A stretch of DNA of 64,000 nt from Neobittarella massiliensis (ex Bilen et al. 2018) (GCF_900289145.1 NZ_OKQO01000010.1:20718-84717), one strand, 5' to 3'; counted from the stretch's first letter, positions 7,209-15,643 are shown. The notes: generated by a model from the sequence alone, not told the origin. Numbers and translations: made by a program.

Positions 7209-8348
7209 TTACGCCAGCCAGTTTTGCAGCACGGTGGCGGCGATGGCCGCCCCCACCGGCAGCGAGTCGAGCTCGATATACTCGCCGCGGGTGTGGGCGC
7301 CGCCGCCCAGGCACACGCCAAAGCAGCAGGCGGGCACGCCCAGCGACAGGGGGATATTGCAGTCGGTAGAGCCGGGCATGCGCATGGGCTGTTTGCCGGC
7401 GTGCTGCTCGATGGCGTCGGCGCACAGGTCGGCCAGCACTTTTTGCGCCACCGGGTCGACATCGCCCATGCAGGGGCGCTCGCCCAGAAGCTCGACTTCT
7501 ACCTCGAGATCCATATTGCGGTAGCTCTCGACCACGCTGGTGAAAAAGCGCTTCATGAAAGAGAGCCCCTCACGGGAATCGCTGCGGAACTCGTAGAGCA
7601 TGCTGGCGGACTGGGCGATCGTATTCACCGAAGTGCCGCCGCTGATCTCGCCCACATTGTAGGTGGTCTTGCCGGCCTGGGGCACCCGCACCGTGTACAG
7701 CGTCTGGATCATGCTGGAGAGCTTTTCGATGGCGTTGCGGTTGCCGAAATCGCCGTAGGAGTGACCCCCCTCGGTGCGCAGGGTGACCCGGTAGCGCATA
7801 GAGCCCACCGGCATATCGCACAGGCCCAGGTAGTAGCCGTCCAGCGAGATGAGCTCGTGCACCCGGCCGGCGTAGTCGGCCATGATCTGGCGGCTGCCCT
7901 TTAGGTTGCCCAGCCCCTCCTCGCAGGAGTTGCAGACGAACAGCAGCCCGTTTTTCACCGGGCAATCGTTTTGGATGACGTATTTGGCCAGCAGCATGAG
8001 CACGGCCAGGTTGGCGGTGTCGTCGCCCACGCCGGGGCAGTAGAGCCTGCCGTCTTTTTGCTGGGGGACAAAGGGCTCGGTGTCGGGAAATACGGTGTCG
8101 GTGTGGGCCATGAACACGGTGACCGGCTCTTCTTCGCGGCAGCGGTGGGGGTACACCACGTTGAGGGCCTCGTCGATATAGACGCCTTTGGCGCCCTGAC
8201 GCTCGAGCCACTGCTTACAAAAGGCGGCGCGCTGCTCCTCGTGGTGAGAAGGGGCGGGTATTTGGCAGAGGGCCAGCAGCAGTTCGGTGAGCTGCTGCTG
8301 GCTGTTTTGCAGGTACTGTTTGAGTTCGTCGCGCAGGGGTAGGGCCAT
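7209..8348 (-). CDS. M20 family metallopeptidase
   Basis: 379 aa from the ATG at 8348. Di-zinc aminoacylase/peptidase of the M20 family (PepT/ArgE/DapE group). Metal-ligand motifs: VFMAHTDTVFPD near residue 80 (His/Asp), CPGVGDDTANLAVLM near 105 (bridging Asp), NSCEEGLGN near 135 (catalytic Glu pair), SLDGYYLG near 165, and the late His-bearing stretch MRMPGSTDCNIP. A dimerisation domain lies between. Substrate cannot be told from sequence. A TTG two codons earlier (8354) is also possible: AAAGGAG is 5 nt from the TTG and 11 from the ATG, so the start is uncertain by two residues. Single-gene unit with an extended -10 promoter at 8465-8473. Confidence 0.88.
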   Translation of the reverse strand: MALPLRDELKQYLQNSQQQLTELLLALCQIPAPSHHEEQRAAFCKQWLERQGAKGVYIDEALNVVYPHRCREEEPVTVFMAHTDTVFPDTEPFVPQQKDGRLYCPGVGDDTANLAVLMLLAKYVIQNDCPVKNGLLFVCNSCEEGLGNLKGSRQIMADYAGRVHELISLDGYYLGLCDMPVGSMRYRVTLRTEGGHSYGDFGNRNAIEKLSSMIQTLYTVRVPQAGKTTYNVGEISGGTSVNTIAQSASMLYEFRSDSREGLSFMKRFFTSVVESYRNMDLEVEVELLGERPCMGDVDPVAQKVLADLCADAIEQHAGKQPMRMPGSTDCNIPLSLGVPACCFGVCLGGGAHTRGEYIELDSLPVGAAIAATVLQNWLA

Positions 8349-8464
8349 GATCAAAACACTCCTTTAAGCGGGCGCACCGCAGCTGCGCCACCAGGCAGGA
8401 TCGTGCCGGTAAGGCGTGCAGCGGCGCGTCTTTCAATATATGCAGACAGGTTATGTACACAATC

Positions 8465-8473
8465 AGTATAACA
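8465..8473 (-). promoter_or_regulatory. Extended -10 promoter of the M20 peptidase
   Basis: On the minus strand TGTTATACT: TG, one base, TATACT (8465-8470). No convincing -35. Leader of about 110 nt. Confidence 0.5.
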
Positions 8474-8553
8474 CATATTGCGCCGTCGGAAAATGTATTT
8501 TATCAAAACCGGCGCGCTGCCGATCTGCGGGGCGGGCCCGTGCGCAGGCCTGT

Positions 8554-8730
8554 TTATTTGTGGCGCTTTTCGGTGATCACCCGCAGGATGGGGGGCATTT
8601 GCGAGAGATCGCCCCCGGCCATTTGGTAGCCGGCCATAAAGGCCTCGCGCACCATGCAGAAAAGCATGCCCTCGAATTGGTCGTATTGGTTGCTCTCTAA
8701 AAATTGCGAGAATGCAGTCTCGAAGTCCAT
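8554..8730 (-). CDS. Small acidic protein of unknown function, 58 aa
   Basis: An uninterrupted frame from ATG at 8730 to TAA at 8554, with AAGGAGGA 8 nt before the start (GTTATAAGGAGGACGTTCAA upstream). The product begins MDFETAFSQFLES and contains MLFCMVREAFMAGYQMAGG near residues 22-40 and ends VITEKRHK. Five Met in the central helix, no signal peptide or membrane segment, predicted mostly helical. The strong ribosome binding site and normal amino-acid composition make it likely to be real. I do not recognise the family. It lies beside, but points away from, the DUF6809-like gene at 9188, which is typical of phage/ICE-type accessory genes. Confidence 0.7.
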   Translation of the reverse strand: MDFETAFSQFLESNQYDQFEGMLFCMVREAFMAGYQMAGGDLSQMPPILRVITEKRHK

Positions 8731-9187
8731 TTGAACGTCCTCCTTATAACGTGTAAGAGTGGATAGGCAGTTGGTTTATCGTTATTTATGGCGAGACGGG
8801 ACCGTAGCGCACCCGCGCATTGTGGCACCGGTTGGCACATTGTCCCTTGTGTTGACTTGATTATAGCTTGTACACGCTGTGGAGTTTGTCGATTTAGGGA
8901 TGGATTTGGTGGGAAATCAGAAAACGGCGGAGTTTGTGCGATACCACAGAATAATCTGCCAGTAATTGGATAAGTTGTATCTACCTCGCCAAAAATAGGA
9001 CATTTGAGCGACTGGGCAGGGCAGAACAGGTCTTCGATCACTCCTGGTCTTTTCACCTTACAAAGTTTGAGTCGCCGCAGCCTGTAAAGTAAAATAGCTT
9101 TTCAGAAATAAATAGGTCCCTTTTACCCTAACAGAGACCCCAAACATATGGTATGGTGTATGGGAGATAAAAGAGAGGAGTGAGCAG
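8731..9187. other. Intergenic region between two small accessory genes
   Basis: 457 nt with no supported gene, less GC-rich than its surroundings. A TATAAT on the minus strand (8860-8865) could be a -10 box for the 58-aa gene but has no clear -35. Frames here lack ribosome binding sites and familiar motifs. Confidence 0.5.
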
Positions 9188-9469
9188 ATGCAGGATATAT
9201 TACAGGCGCTATATTACGGCAACCTCTGCCCGGCCGACCAAATTGGGCCACTGGGCAGCGACTATCGCGCCGCCAACCGGGAATCCGAGAGACAGGACCG
9301 GTGGTGCCGAGAAAACCTGCCGCCAGAAGCATATCGACGGGTGCAGCTGTTGCAGAGCGCGGCCACCGAGTGCAACCAAATAGAGCTGTACCACACCTTT
9401 TGTCGCGGATTTTCGCTTGGTGCACAGCTGTTGCTGGCAGCGCTAGAGGAGCCAAGAACGAAGAGATAA
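9188..9469 (+). CDS. DUF6809-like protein
   Basis: 93 aa, plus strand, ATG at 9188 with GAGAGGAG 7 nt upstream. The N-terminus MQDILQALYYGNLCP and the C-terminal YHTFCRGFSLGAQLLLAAL match the pattern of the DUF6809 family of small helical proteins (L-Y-Y-G-N near the start, an F-x-x-G-F-x-L-G-A motif near the end), which is common in Clostridia and often found in mobile or accessory regions. Function unknown. Three cysteines. It is alone on the plus strand, faces the PNPOx-like gene, and shares a terminator with it. Confidence 0.72.
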   Translation: MQDILQALYYGNLCPADQIGPLGSDYRAANRESERQDRWCRENLPPEAYRRVQLLQSAATECNQIELYHTFCRGFSLGAQLLLAALEEPRTKR

Positions 9470-9523
9470 GCTCGTTGGCGGCGCCAATCAGTAAAGGTGT
9501 TTCCCTTTACTGTAATGCTGAAA

Positions 9524-9991
9524 TCAAAAAAGAGCGAGGCCACTTTGGCTCCGCTCTCTTTTGTCTATAACATTATACTCAGCGCTGTTTGGCGGGGCGA
9601 CCGAGTCCTGTCGGCGGCCGGGCTCGTCGTCCGGCGCATATCTGGCCGCCAGCAGCTCGAGGGCGGCCCGCTTTTGGCCGACATCTTGCAGCACCCGGGC
9701 CCGGCCAAACACCACCACGCTGCGAAAACAGGTGGTGTACTGCTGCGGCATCACCTGGTCTTTATCCACCGCGCAAAACGACACCTGACTGTGGCGGGCG
9801 ATGATATCGAGCTTGTGGCCGGTGCGGGCGCAGTGAAAGTACAGTTTTTGGGCGCTCTTATCGTAGGCGCAGCTCGGCGGCACGGCATAGGGGTAGCCGC
9901 CGTCGCCCAGCACCGCCAGCACACCGGCCGTACCGCGCTTTAACACCGCGGCGCACGCCGTCGCCGACAGAGCCTGTTTTTTGCGGCGCAT
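9524..9991 (-). CDS. PNPOx-fold (NimA-like) flavoprotein, C-terminus probably altered
   Basis: 155 aa as read. The first ~125 residues fit the pyridoxamine 5'-phosphate oxidase-like/NimA group: VLKRGTAGVLAVLGDGGYPYAVPPSCAY, LYFHCARTGHKLDII, VSFCAVDKDQVMPQQYTTCFRSVVVFG. These small split-barrel proteins bind flavin; some reduce nitroimidazoles. The expected C-terminal segment (about 25 residues with a conserved I-E-I-E-H-M-T-G-K-E-A-type end) is missing; after DDEPGRRQDS the frame continues through a promoter-like AT stretch into the terminator hairpin. A neighbouring frame would stop earlier at the TGA near 9582, so a small frameshift or deletion near 9600-9640 is likely. Last gene of the marR-cyclase operon. 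Confidence 0.7.
   Translation of the reverse strand: MRRKKQALSATACAAVLKRGTAGVLAVLGDGGYPYAVPPSCAYDKSAQKLYFHCARTGHKLDIIARHSQVSFCAVDKDQVMPQQYTTCFRSVVVFGRARVLQDVGQKRAALELLAARYAPDDEPGRRQDSVAPPNSAEYNVIDKRERSQSGLALF
9525..9562. terminator. Bidirectional terminator between 9188 gene and PNPOx-like gene
   Basis: Stem GAGCGAGGCC/GGCTCCGCTC (9532-9541, 9547-9556) with one mismatch; Ts on both sides (TTTTTTGATT on the minus strand). The 3' end of the PNPOx-like reading frame runs into this hairpin. Confidence 0.75.
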
Positions 9992-10056
9992 CTCTCAAAA
10001 CATCTCTGCTCTTTCCCCTCTCTTATGCGGTATACGGGGGCAGGCGGGCGGCGGCG

Positions 10057-10614
10057 TTAAAACTCGGCTACCACCCGGCAGGGCAGCCCGGTCATGCCGG
10101 TGTAGTTGACCGGGTAGGTGTGGGCGGTAAAGCTGGGACCGGCCGCCGCCACCGGGCCCAGGTGACACAGGTTCTCGATGATGAACACGCCGCGGTCGGC
10201 GCAGTACTGGTCTTTGGGGGTGTGCTCGCGGCCGCGGCGCACACCGGCGAAGTCGACGCCGATGAGCGAGACGCCCCGGTCGAGCAGCGCGTCGATAAGC
10301 GCGTGGGACAGCTGTGGATGCTGTGAAAAATAGGTCTTGCTACCGTAGCCCTCCCGCTCGATAAAGCCGGTATAAAAAGCCACGAACATCTCATTTTGCA
10401 CCTGTTCCAGATCGATATCGCCGCAGTCGATATCGCGGCCGGCCACCTGGCGCACATCGAATACCACCGCCCGGCGGCGGGTGTATGCGAGCGGGAACTG
10501 CTTGTCCATCACGTCGAAGTGGGTGCCCAGGTGGCCCACCAGCGCTTTTTCCTCGTTCCCCCGGGCGTTTTGTACCATCTCCGGGGTGACCTGTACGGTC
10601 AGATCCTGTAACAT
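10057..10614 (-). CDS. Cyclase family protein (kynurenine formamidase-like)
   Basis: 185 aa. Metal-dependent hydrolase of the cyclase/arylformamidase family, recognised by HLGTHFDVM near residues 28-36 (the HxGTHxD metal motif), then GVDFAGVRRGREHTP, GVFIIENLCHL and a terminal Arg-bearing GLPCRVVAEF. Family members hydrolyse N-formyl or cyclic amide bonds; kynurenine formamidase is the best-known, but no other tryptophan catabolism genes are near. Its ATG follows the marR stop codon directly (TAGATG) with AGGAAG overlapping the end of marR, so the two are translationally coupled. Confidence 0.85.
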   Translation of the reverse strand: MLQDLTVQVTPEMVQNARGNEEKALVGHLGTHFDVMDKQFPLAYTRRRAVVFDVRQVAGRDIDCGDIDLEQVQNEMFVAFYTGFIEREGYGSKTYFSQHPQLSHALIDALLDRGVSLIGVDFAGVRRGREHTPKDQYCADRGVFIIENLCHLGPVAAAGPSFTAHTYPVNYTGMTGLPCRVVAEF

Positions 10615-11064
10615 CTATCTTCCTCCCAACTGCTGTATCTGCTCTTGTAAATACGCGTTATAGTCCCGCATAAAGCGGGTCACGGCCTGCAGCTGCCGCT
10701 GGTCGCAGCGCCGCAAAAAGGCCTGATCGCGCTGCTGCCACTGCCGGTGGCGCGCGTCGTGTTCGGCACAGAGCGCCGCCCCTTTTTCGGTGAGGTGGTA
10801 GTACACCTCTTTTTTGTTGCCCGGCTCGGTGTAGGGGGTGATGCAGCCGCTGTGCCGCAGGCGCTTGGCGATCTTGCTCACGGCGCCGCGGGTCATGTGC
10901 AGGTGGGCGGCGATCTTGGTGACGTTGGCGTGATCGATGGCGGCGATGGCGGCGATAGCATGTACATCTGAATAGCCATAGCCGTGCAGGCGCTCGCTCT
11001 CGGTGAGTTTAGAGAGCAGGTCTTGCCGCTCTAAAAACTGGGCCAACAGCTGTAACAGTTCCAC
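10615..11064 (-). CDS. MarR family transcriptional regulator
   Basis: 149 aa winged-helix repressor/activator. DNA-recognition part: YSDVHAIAAIAAIDHANVTKIAAHLHMTRGAVSKIAKRLRHSGCI (residues about 30-75), wing TEPGNKKEVYYHLTEKG, then long C-terminal dimerisation helices. Start is GTG at 11064 with AAGGAG 8 nt upstream. First gene of an operon with the cyclase-family hydrolase and the NimA-like protein, which it probably controls. The promoter at 11096-11124 overlaps no obvious palindrome other than its own -35 region. Confidence 0.88.
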   Translation of the reverse strand: MELLQLLAQFLERQDLLSKLTESERLHGYGYSDVHAIAAIAAIDHANVTKIAAHLHMTRGAVSKIAKRLRHSGCITPYTEPGNKKEVYYHLTEKGAALCAEHDARHRQWQQRDQAFLRRCDQRQLQAVTRFMRDYNAYLQEQIQQLGGR

Positions 11065-11095
11065 ACTACCCGCTCCTTTTTGTTTCTATGGATAC

Positions 11096-11124
11096 AGTAT
11101 AGGGGCGGATCGTCTCTCTGTCAA
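11096..11124 (-). promoter_or_regulatory. Promoter of the marR operon
   Basis: Minus strand TTGACA (11119-11124), 17-bp spacer, TATACT (11096-11101). Strong match; leader about 27 nt to the GTG start. Confidence 0.82.
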
Positions 11125-11173
11125 CGATTTTTAGAGGTGGTGGTCCGCGGTGGCCCCCCTACCCGCCGGGCGA

Positions 11174-11203
11174 TAAAAAAGAGGTGCCGCGGGCGGCACC
11201 TCT
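11174..11203 (-). terminator. Terminator of the amidohydrolase 1 unit
   Basis: Stem GAGGTGCCG/CGGCACCTC (11181-11189, 11194-11202), 4-nt loop, then CTTTTTTATC on the minus strand. It also has TTTTG on the plus side. Confidence 0.88.
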
Positions 11204-11235
11204 TTTGTTGCGTTTTGCGCGGGAGCGCTGGCAGC

Positions 11236-12453
11236 TTAGGCCTTATAGACCTTGCCGCCTTTCATGACGAAGTTGCAGCGCTGCATAGACGAGATATCGG
11301 CGAAGGGATCGCCGTCAAAGGCGGCGATATCGGCCAGCTTGCCCGGCTCTACGCTGCCGACTTTATCCTGCCAGCCCAGCAGCTGGGCGTTGGTGGCGGT
11401 GGCCGCCTGCAGCACCTGGGCCACAGTAAAGCCGAAATCTACCATGAGACTAAACTCGTAGGCCTGTTTGCCGTGGTAGTTAAAGGAGGTGCCGGCATCG
11501 GTGCCAAAGCAGATCTTTACCCCCGCCTGGCGGCACTTGCGCAGGTTTTCGCGGTGGCCCTGCAGGCAGCGGACCGATTTTTCGACCACCTCGGCCGGCA
11601 GGCCGGCAGCCACGCCGTTTTCGTTGATGCGCTGGCCGGCGATGATGGTGGGCACCAGGTAGGTGCCGTGCCGTGCCATCAGCTCTACACATTCATCGTC
11701 CATGAGCATGCCGTGCTCGATGGAGGTGATGCCGGCACGGATGGCATTTTTGATGCCCTGCGCGCCGTGGGCGTGGGCCGAGGAGATGCGGCCGCGGCTG
11801 TTGGCCACGTCTAAAATGGCTTTCATCTCCTCAAAGGTGAGCTCGATGGCGCCGGGCTCGCCGGGGTTGCCCACCCCGCCGGTGGCCATGATCTTGATCT
11901 GGTCGGCGCCGTATTTGAGGTTGTAGCGGGCGGCGCGGCGGCCGGCATCCGGCCCGTCGATAATGACCCCCGACTGGCATTTACCGGTGATCTGCGGCGC
12001 CAGCCAGCCGTCGGAATGGCCGCCGGTGGAGGAGATGGCCTCGCCGCTGACGAACATGCGCGGGCCGTCTATCTCGCCCCGGTCGATGGCGTTTCGCACG
12101 GCGATATCGGCAAAGCCGTAAGAGCCCTCGTCGCGGATGGTGGTGAAGCCGGCCATCAGGTCTTTTTTCGCCAGCAGCATGGAGCGGATGGTGAGGTCGC
12201 CGATGGTGCCCTTGTTGATGCAGTCCATAAACTCCACCTCACCGTCCCAAATGGTGTGGACGTGGGCGTCGATGAGGCCGGGGGTGACGAACTTGTCGCC
12301 CAGGTCGTAAACGGTGCAGCCGGCGGTATCGGCCTGCTCGACCGGGCAGACGGCGGTGATCTTTTCACCCTCAACGGTGACGGCCACCTTTTCTTTGACG
12401 GTACCGGTCGTGCTGCAAAACAGCTTGCCGCACAAAAGCACGATCTTATCCAT
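11236..12453 (-). CDS. Amidohydrolase family protein 1
   Basis: 405 aa TIM-barrel metal hydrolase of the imidazolonepropionase/Xaa-Pro dipeptidase-like group. An N-terminal beta-sandwich starts the chain; PGLIDAHVHT near residues 57-66 carries the first two His ligands; TTIRDEGSYG near 100; QIKIMATGG near 185 (probable carboxylated Lys region); AHAHGAQGIKNAIRAGITSIEHG near 225-248 gives further His ligands; CFGTDAGTS near 320 gives the last Asp. Substrate unknown: relatives cleave N-acyl amino acids, dipeptides or cyclic amides. Clear paralogue of the gene at 12961 with the same motif order. ATG at 12453 with GGAGAAG upstream. Downstream of the DUF6506 gene by 77 nt; terminator follows. Confidence 0.88.
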   Translation of the reverse strand: MDKIVLLCGKLFCSTTGTVKEKVAVTVEGEKITAVCPVEQADTAGCTVYDLGDKFVTPGLIDAHVHTIWDGEVEFMDCINKGTIGDLTIRSMLLAKKDLMAGFTTIRDEGSYGFADIAVRNAIDRGEIDGPRMFVSGEAISSTGGHSDGWLAPQITGKCQSGVIIDGPDAGRRAARYNLKYGADQIKIMATGGVGNPGEPGAIELTFEEMKAILDVANSRGRISSAHAHGAQGIKNAIRAGITSIEHGMLMDDECVELMARHGTYLVPTIIAGQRINENGVAAGLPAEVVEKSVRCLQGHRENLRKCRQAGVKICFGTDAGTSFNYHGKQAYEFSLMVDFGFTVAQVLQAATATNAQLLGWQDKVGSVEPGKLADIAAFDGDPFADISSMQRCNFVMKGGKVYKA

Positions 12454-12530
12454 AAGCGCTTCTCCTTCTCTACTTTATAAAGTATCGGCTCGTTTGCCCA
12501 GCCGGCAGTCCGTCGCCGCTGGGGAGAGCT

Positions 12531-12812
12531 CTAACCAAATATCTCTTCGAACAGAGCGTCCTGTTCGGGCAGGTGCACCGCATAGCTCACCGCCACTTTG
12601 CCGCCGGTGGCGGCGATGACGGCGCGGGCCCCCGCCTCCTCAAAGGCGCCGCACAGCTCGATGCAGCGCACCCCGTCGGCGGCCAGCTGCTGCGCTGTTT
12701 GGCAGGCGTCTTCGATACTGGATACGCCGACGACCTGCACATCGCCGCCGTGCATGTCGGCGCGGTCGCGGCGGCTGTCGAAGTGGCCCATGAGCATATA
12801 GGCGAGTTTCAT
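12531..12812 (-). CDS. DUF6506 family protein
   Basis: 93 aa. MKLAYMLMGHFD at the start, then a nucleotide-binding-like alternation of strands and helices (VQVVGVSSIEDACQTAQQL, GVRCIELCGAFEEAGARAV, KVAVSYAVHLPEQDALFEEIF). Matches the short DUF6506 family, whose role is unknown and whose genes are often near amidohydrolases or transporters. ATG at 12812 preceded by AGAGGT. It begins the unit DUF6506-amidohydrolase 1 and follows the terminator of the permease-amidohydrolase 2 unit, so the four genes form one locus of two units. Confidence 0.72.
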   Translation of the reverse strand: MKLAYMLMGHFDSRRDRADMHGGDVQVVGVSSIEDACQTAQQLAADGVRCIELCGAFEEAGARAVIAATGGKVAVSYAVHLPEQDALFEEIFG

Positions 12813-12910
12813 ATTTTAGACCTCTTTCTATCGGCGGAGCGCCGGTCACCTTTTCGACAAGCGGCGCCCGCACGCTTTTTTTAGCGGTGGGCCCCAAGGG
12901 GCATACAGCC

Positions 12911-12938
12911 AAAAAAGTGGCCGCTTGCAGGCGGCCAC
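12911..12938 (-). terminator. Terminator of the amidohydrolase 2 unit
   Basis: Perfect 8-bp stem GTGGCCGC/GCGGCCAC (12917-12924, 12931-12938) followed on the minus strand by TTTTTT. Confidence 0.88.
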
Positions 12939-12960
12939 TCTGGCGGTTTAAAGCTGGGGT

Positions 12961-14175
12961 TTAGCCCTTATACACGACGCCGTCTTTCATGACGAAGGTG
13001 CAGTTTTCCATGGTGTGGATATCGTCGAAGGGGCTGACGTCGAAGGCGGTGATATCGGCCAGTTTGCCGGCCTCGATGGAGCCGACCCTGTCGTTCATGC
13101 GCATGAGCTCAGAGGCGACTTTGGTGGCCGACAGCAGGCTCTCGGCCACGCCGAAGTTGCCGTATTTCTGCATGAGGGCAAACTCGCAGGTCTGGGTGCC
13201 GTGGTAGTTATAGTAGGTGCCGGCGTCGGTACCGAAGGCGATCTTTACGCCTTTGGCGCGGCATTTTTCCAGGTTCTTGCCGTGGTTGACCAGGCAGCGG
13301 GTGGCCTTCTCGACTGCCTCGGCGGGCAGGGAGTCGCCGTTCTCGACGATCTTGTAGGCCGCTACGATGGTGGGGACCAGGTAGGTGCCGTGCTCGGCCA
13401 TCATGTCGATGCACTCGTCGTCCATCATCATGCCGTGCTCGATGGAGGTGATACCGGCCCTGATGGCGTTTTTGATGCCCACTGCGCCGTGTGCATGAGC
13501 CGAGGAGATGTGGCCGCGGCTGTTGGCCACATCCAGCGCCGCCTTCATCTCTTCGAAGGTGAAGTCGGGGGCGCCGGGCTCGTCGCCGATGGACATGACG
13601 CCGCCGGTGGCCATGAGTTTGATCTGGTCGGCGCCGTATTTCAGGGTGTAGCGGGCGGCATGACGGGCGCCGTCGGGGCCGTCGGAGATGAGGCCCATGG
13701 TGGTCTCGCCGTGGATGTCGGGGTTATAGTGGGAGTCGGAGTGGCCGCCGGTGGTGCCCAAGGGGCGGCCGGAGACCATCATGCGGGGGCCCACCACGTC
13801 GCCGCGGTTGATGGCATTTCTCAGCGCCACGTCGACAAAGCCGTAAGAACCCTCGTCGCGCACGGTGGTAAAGCCGGCCATCAGGTCTTTCTCGGCGTTT
13901 TTCATGCTGGCGAAGGCAAAGTCGCCGGCGGTCCAGGTGATCTGGGTCTCCATGCAGCCGGGGCGGCCGTCGAAAGCGGTGTGCAGATGGGTGTCGATCA
14001 GGCCGGGCATAACGAATTTATCCGACAGGTCGATGACCTCACAGCCGGCGCAGTCCACTGCCGCCGCGGGGGCGACTTCCACGATCTTGTTGTCCTCGAT
14101 GACAACAGCCATGTTCTCCTGTACGCGCTCGTCGGTGGCGGTAAAGAGCTTGCCGCATTTGATTACTTTTTTCAT
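12961..14175 (-). CDS. Amidohydrolase family protein 2
   Basis: 404 aa, paralogue of the gene at 11236 with the same layout: PGLIDTHLHT near residues 58-67 (first His pair), FTTVRDEGSYGFVDVALRNAINRGD, QIKLMATGG, SSAHAHGAVGIKNAIRAG and TSIEHGMMMDDEC, IAFGTDAGTYYNYHG. Start: a GTG three codons upstream overlaps the ribosome binding region, while AAAGGAG is 8 nt before the ATG at 14175, so the ATG is used. It lies 200 nt downstream of the permease gene and is probably co-transcribed with it, then stops at the terminator at 12911. Probably a cytosolic hydrolase acting on the substrate imported by the permease; substrate not determinable. Confidence 0.88.
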   Translation of the reverse strand: MKKVIKCGKLFTATDERVQENMAVVIEDNKIVEVAPAAAVDCAGCEVIDLSDKFVMPGLIDTHLHTAFDGRPGCMETQITWTAGDFAFASMKNAEKDLMAGFTTVRDEGSYGFVDVALRNAINRGDVVGPRMMVSGRPLGTTGGHSDSHYNPDIHGETTMGLISDGPDGARHAARYTLKYGADQIKLMATGGVMSIGDEPGAPDFTFEEMKAALDVANSRGHISSAHAHGAVGIKNAIRAGITSIEHGMMMDDECIDMMAEHGTYLVPTIVAAYKIVENGDSLPAEAVEKATRCLVNHGKNLEKCRAKGVKIAFGTDAGTYYNYHGTQTCEFALMQKYGNFGVAESLLSATKVASELMRMNDRVGSIEAGKLADITAFDVSPFDDIHTMENCTFVMKDGVVYKG

Positions 14176-14377
14176 CTCAAACACTCCTTTACAGTTTTAC
14201 AGTACTGTGTGTATGGCAGGGCCGCGGCTGCGGCCCGATACAGCGATCCTTGATCCTTTAAAGGGCTAAAACGAAGTTGTGCCGCCAGCGGCAGAGCGCG
14301 GGCGGCACGACTTATATGCTTTTCAAACTGCGCACTGTCGGGCAATATGCGCGCTGCGCGCATTGCTCAGGCAGTTT

Positions 14378-15589
14378 TTATTTGAAGATCATGGGGGCGA
14401 TGATGCCGGCGAACACGACCGAGGCGATGGTGACGGTGGTGAAACCGCCGACCAGCATTTTGGGCAGCAGGATCTCGGAGACAGCTGCTTTCTCCTCGTC
14501 GGAGGCGTCGAGGCCGTTGGTGACCTCGTTGGTGATGACCTGGGTGCCGGGGTAACCGATCAGGGCGGTGAGGCCGATGGTGATGGACATGGCCGGGGAG
14601 TAGCCCAGCAGTTTGCCGGCGATGACCGCGAATACGGCGATGCCGATGGAGCCCAGAATCAGGGTGCCGATGAGGGGATAGATCATGCCCAGGAACGCCT
14701 TAAACGAGATGGAGGCGAAGCTGCCGGGGACGATGCTCATCAGGGCGATACCCACAAAGCCGTAGGCGTTGGCCTTGTTCAGGGCGTTCTTCTCGAGGAA
14801 GCCGAACTCGCAGAACAGGATGCCGAACAGCAGATAGGCGATGTTGGGGTTTAAGATGTAGTTGGTGGGGTTGGAGCCGGGGATGGCGGTGAAGTTGGCC
14901 AGGATGGCGGCGATAGCGGCCACGATGGCCACGCGGCCGATGATCCAGCTGGAGGTGCTCAGGCTCTTGGGCATGGGGGGGATGAAGCGCAGATTGATCT
15001 TCTTTTTCTTGTCTGCGCTGTCGCCGCTCAGGTCCAGCGTGCCGGATTTGACCAGCTTGTTGGCCTCTTTTTTCAGCAGGAAAGAGGCGATGGGCATACC
15101 GATGAACATCTGGAAGGCCACCACCAGCATGGCGAAACCGCCCAGCTCGGGTTTGCCGGCAGCGACTGCCGACTCGTTGGTGATGACACCGGCGATAACG
15201 CCGCCGGCAATGGGCGAAGCAGCGCTCAGGGCGTACTCACGGCCGAAGAGCATGGTCGAAAGCGTAAAGCTGATGGCCGCCAAGCCGACCAGACCGATCA
15301 GGGCGATCAGGACGGTCTTCCACTCTTTTAACAGGTCCTCCAGGTTGATGATGGTGCCTACGTGTACCAGCAAAATAGCGATACCAAAGGCGCTCATCAT
15401 AGCCGGCAGGGTGGTGTCGGTCAGGGAAGAAGCGGGGATGATCTTGGTCCAGAAGCCAACCAGATACACGGCAGCGCCGATGATGATGGATGAGACCAGA
15501 CCTTTTGTTTTCTCTGCTACCAGGTCGCCGAACGCGAAAACGATCACGAATACGGCAAACGAGAATAGCGGCGTCCATAAGCTTTGCAT
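14378..15589 (-). CDS. Multi-pass permease, ESS/GltS-like
   Basis: 403 aa, about ten to twelve hydrophobic segments and no signal peptide, with a charged cytosolic loop near residues 180-200 (SGDSADKKKKINLRF). Glycine-rich re-entrant-like stretches SPIAGGVIAGVITNESAVAAG (residues about 125) and GLTALIGYPGTQVITNEVTNG (about 345) occur in the two halves, an inverted-repeat layout typical of sodium:glutamate symporter-like (ESS/GltS) and related carboxylate carriers. The exact family was not recognised. ATG at 15589 with AGGAGGA 6 nt upstream. First gene of a unit with amidohydrolase 2, driven by the promoter at 15644. Likely imports the substrate of the neighbouring hydrolases. Confidence 0.75.
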   Translation of the reverse strand: MQSLWTPLFSFAVFVIVFAFGDLVAEKTKGLVSSIIIGAAVYLVGFWTKIIPASSLTDTTLPAMMSAFGIAILLVHVGTIINLEDLLKEWKTVLIALIGLVGLAAISFTLSTMLFGREYALSAASPIAGGVIAGVITNESAVAAGKPELGGFAMLVVAFQMFIGMPIASFLLKKEANKLVKSGTLDLSGDSADKKKKINLRFIPPMPKSLSTSSWIIGRVAIVAAIAAILANFTAIPGSNPTNYILNPNIAYLLFGILFCEFGFLEKNALNKANAYGFVGIALMSIVPGSFASISFKAFLGMIYPLIGTLILGSIGIAVFAVIAGKLLGYSPAMSITIGLTALIGYPGTQVITNEVTNGLDASDEEKAAVSEILLPKMLVGGFTTVTIASVVFAGIIAPMIFK

Positions 15590-15643
15590 AAGGATCCTCC
15601 TACTCTTTTTGAGAATGACCGGCTTTGCCCGTCATTTTTCCAT

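Noticed and set aside
8697..9056. 119-codon minus-strand frame next to the 58-aa gene
   Set aside because: Overlaps the 58-aa gene's well-supported start and has no ribosome binding site or motif.
13015..14253. 412-codon plus-strand frame opposite amidohydrolase 2
   Set aside because: Antisense to a complete enzyme gene; no motifs.
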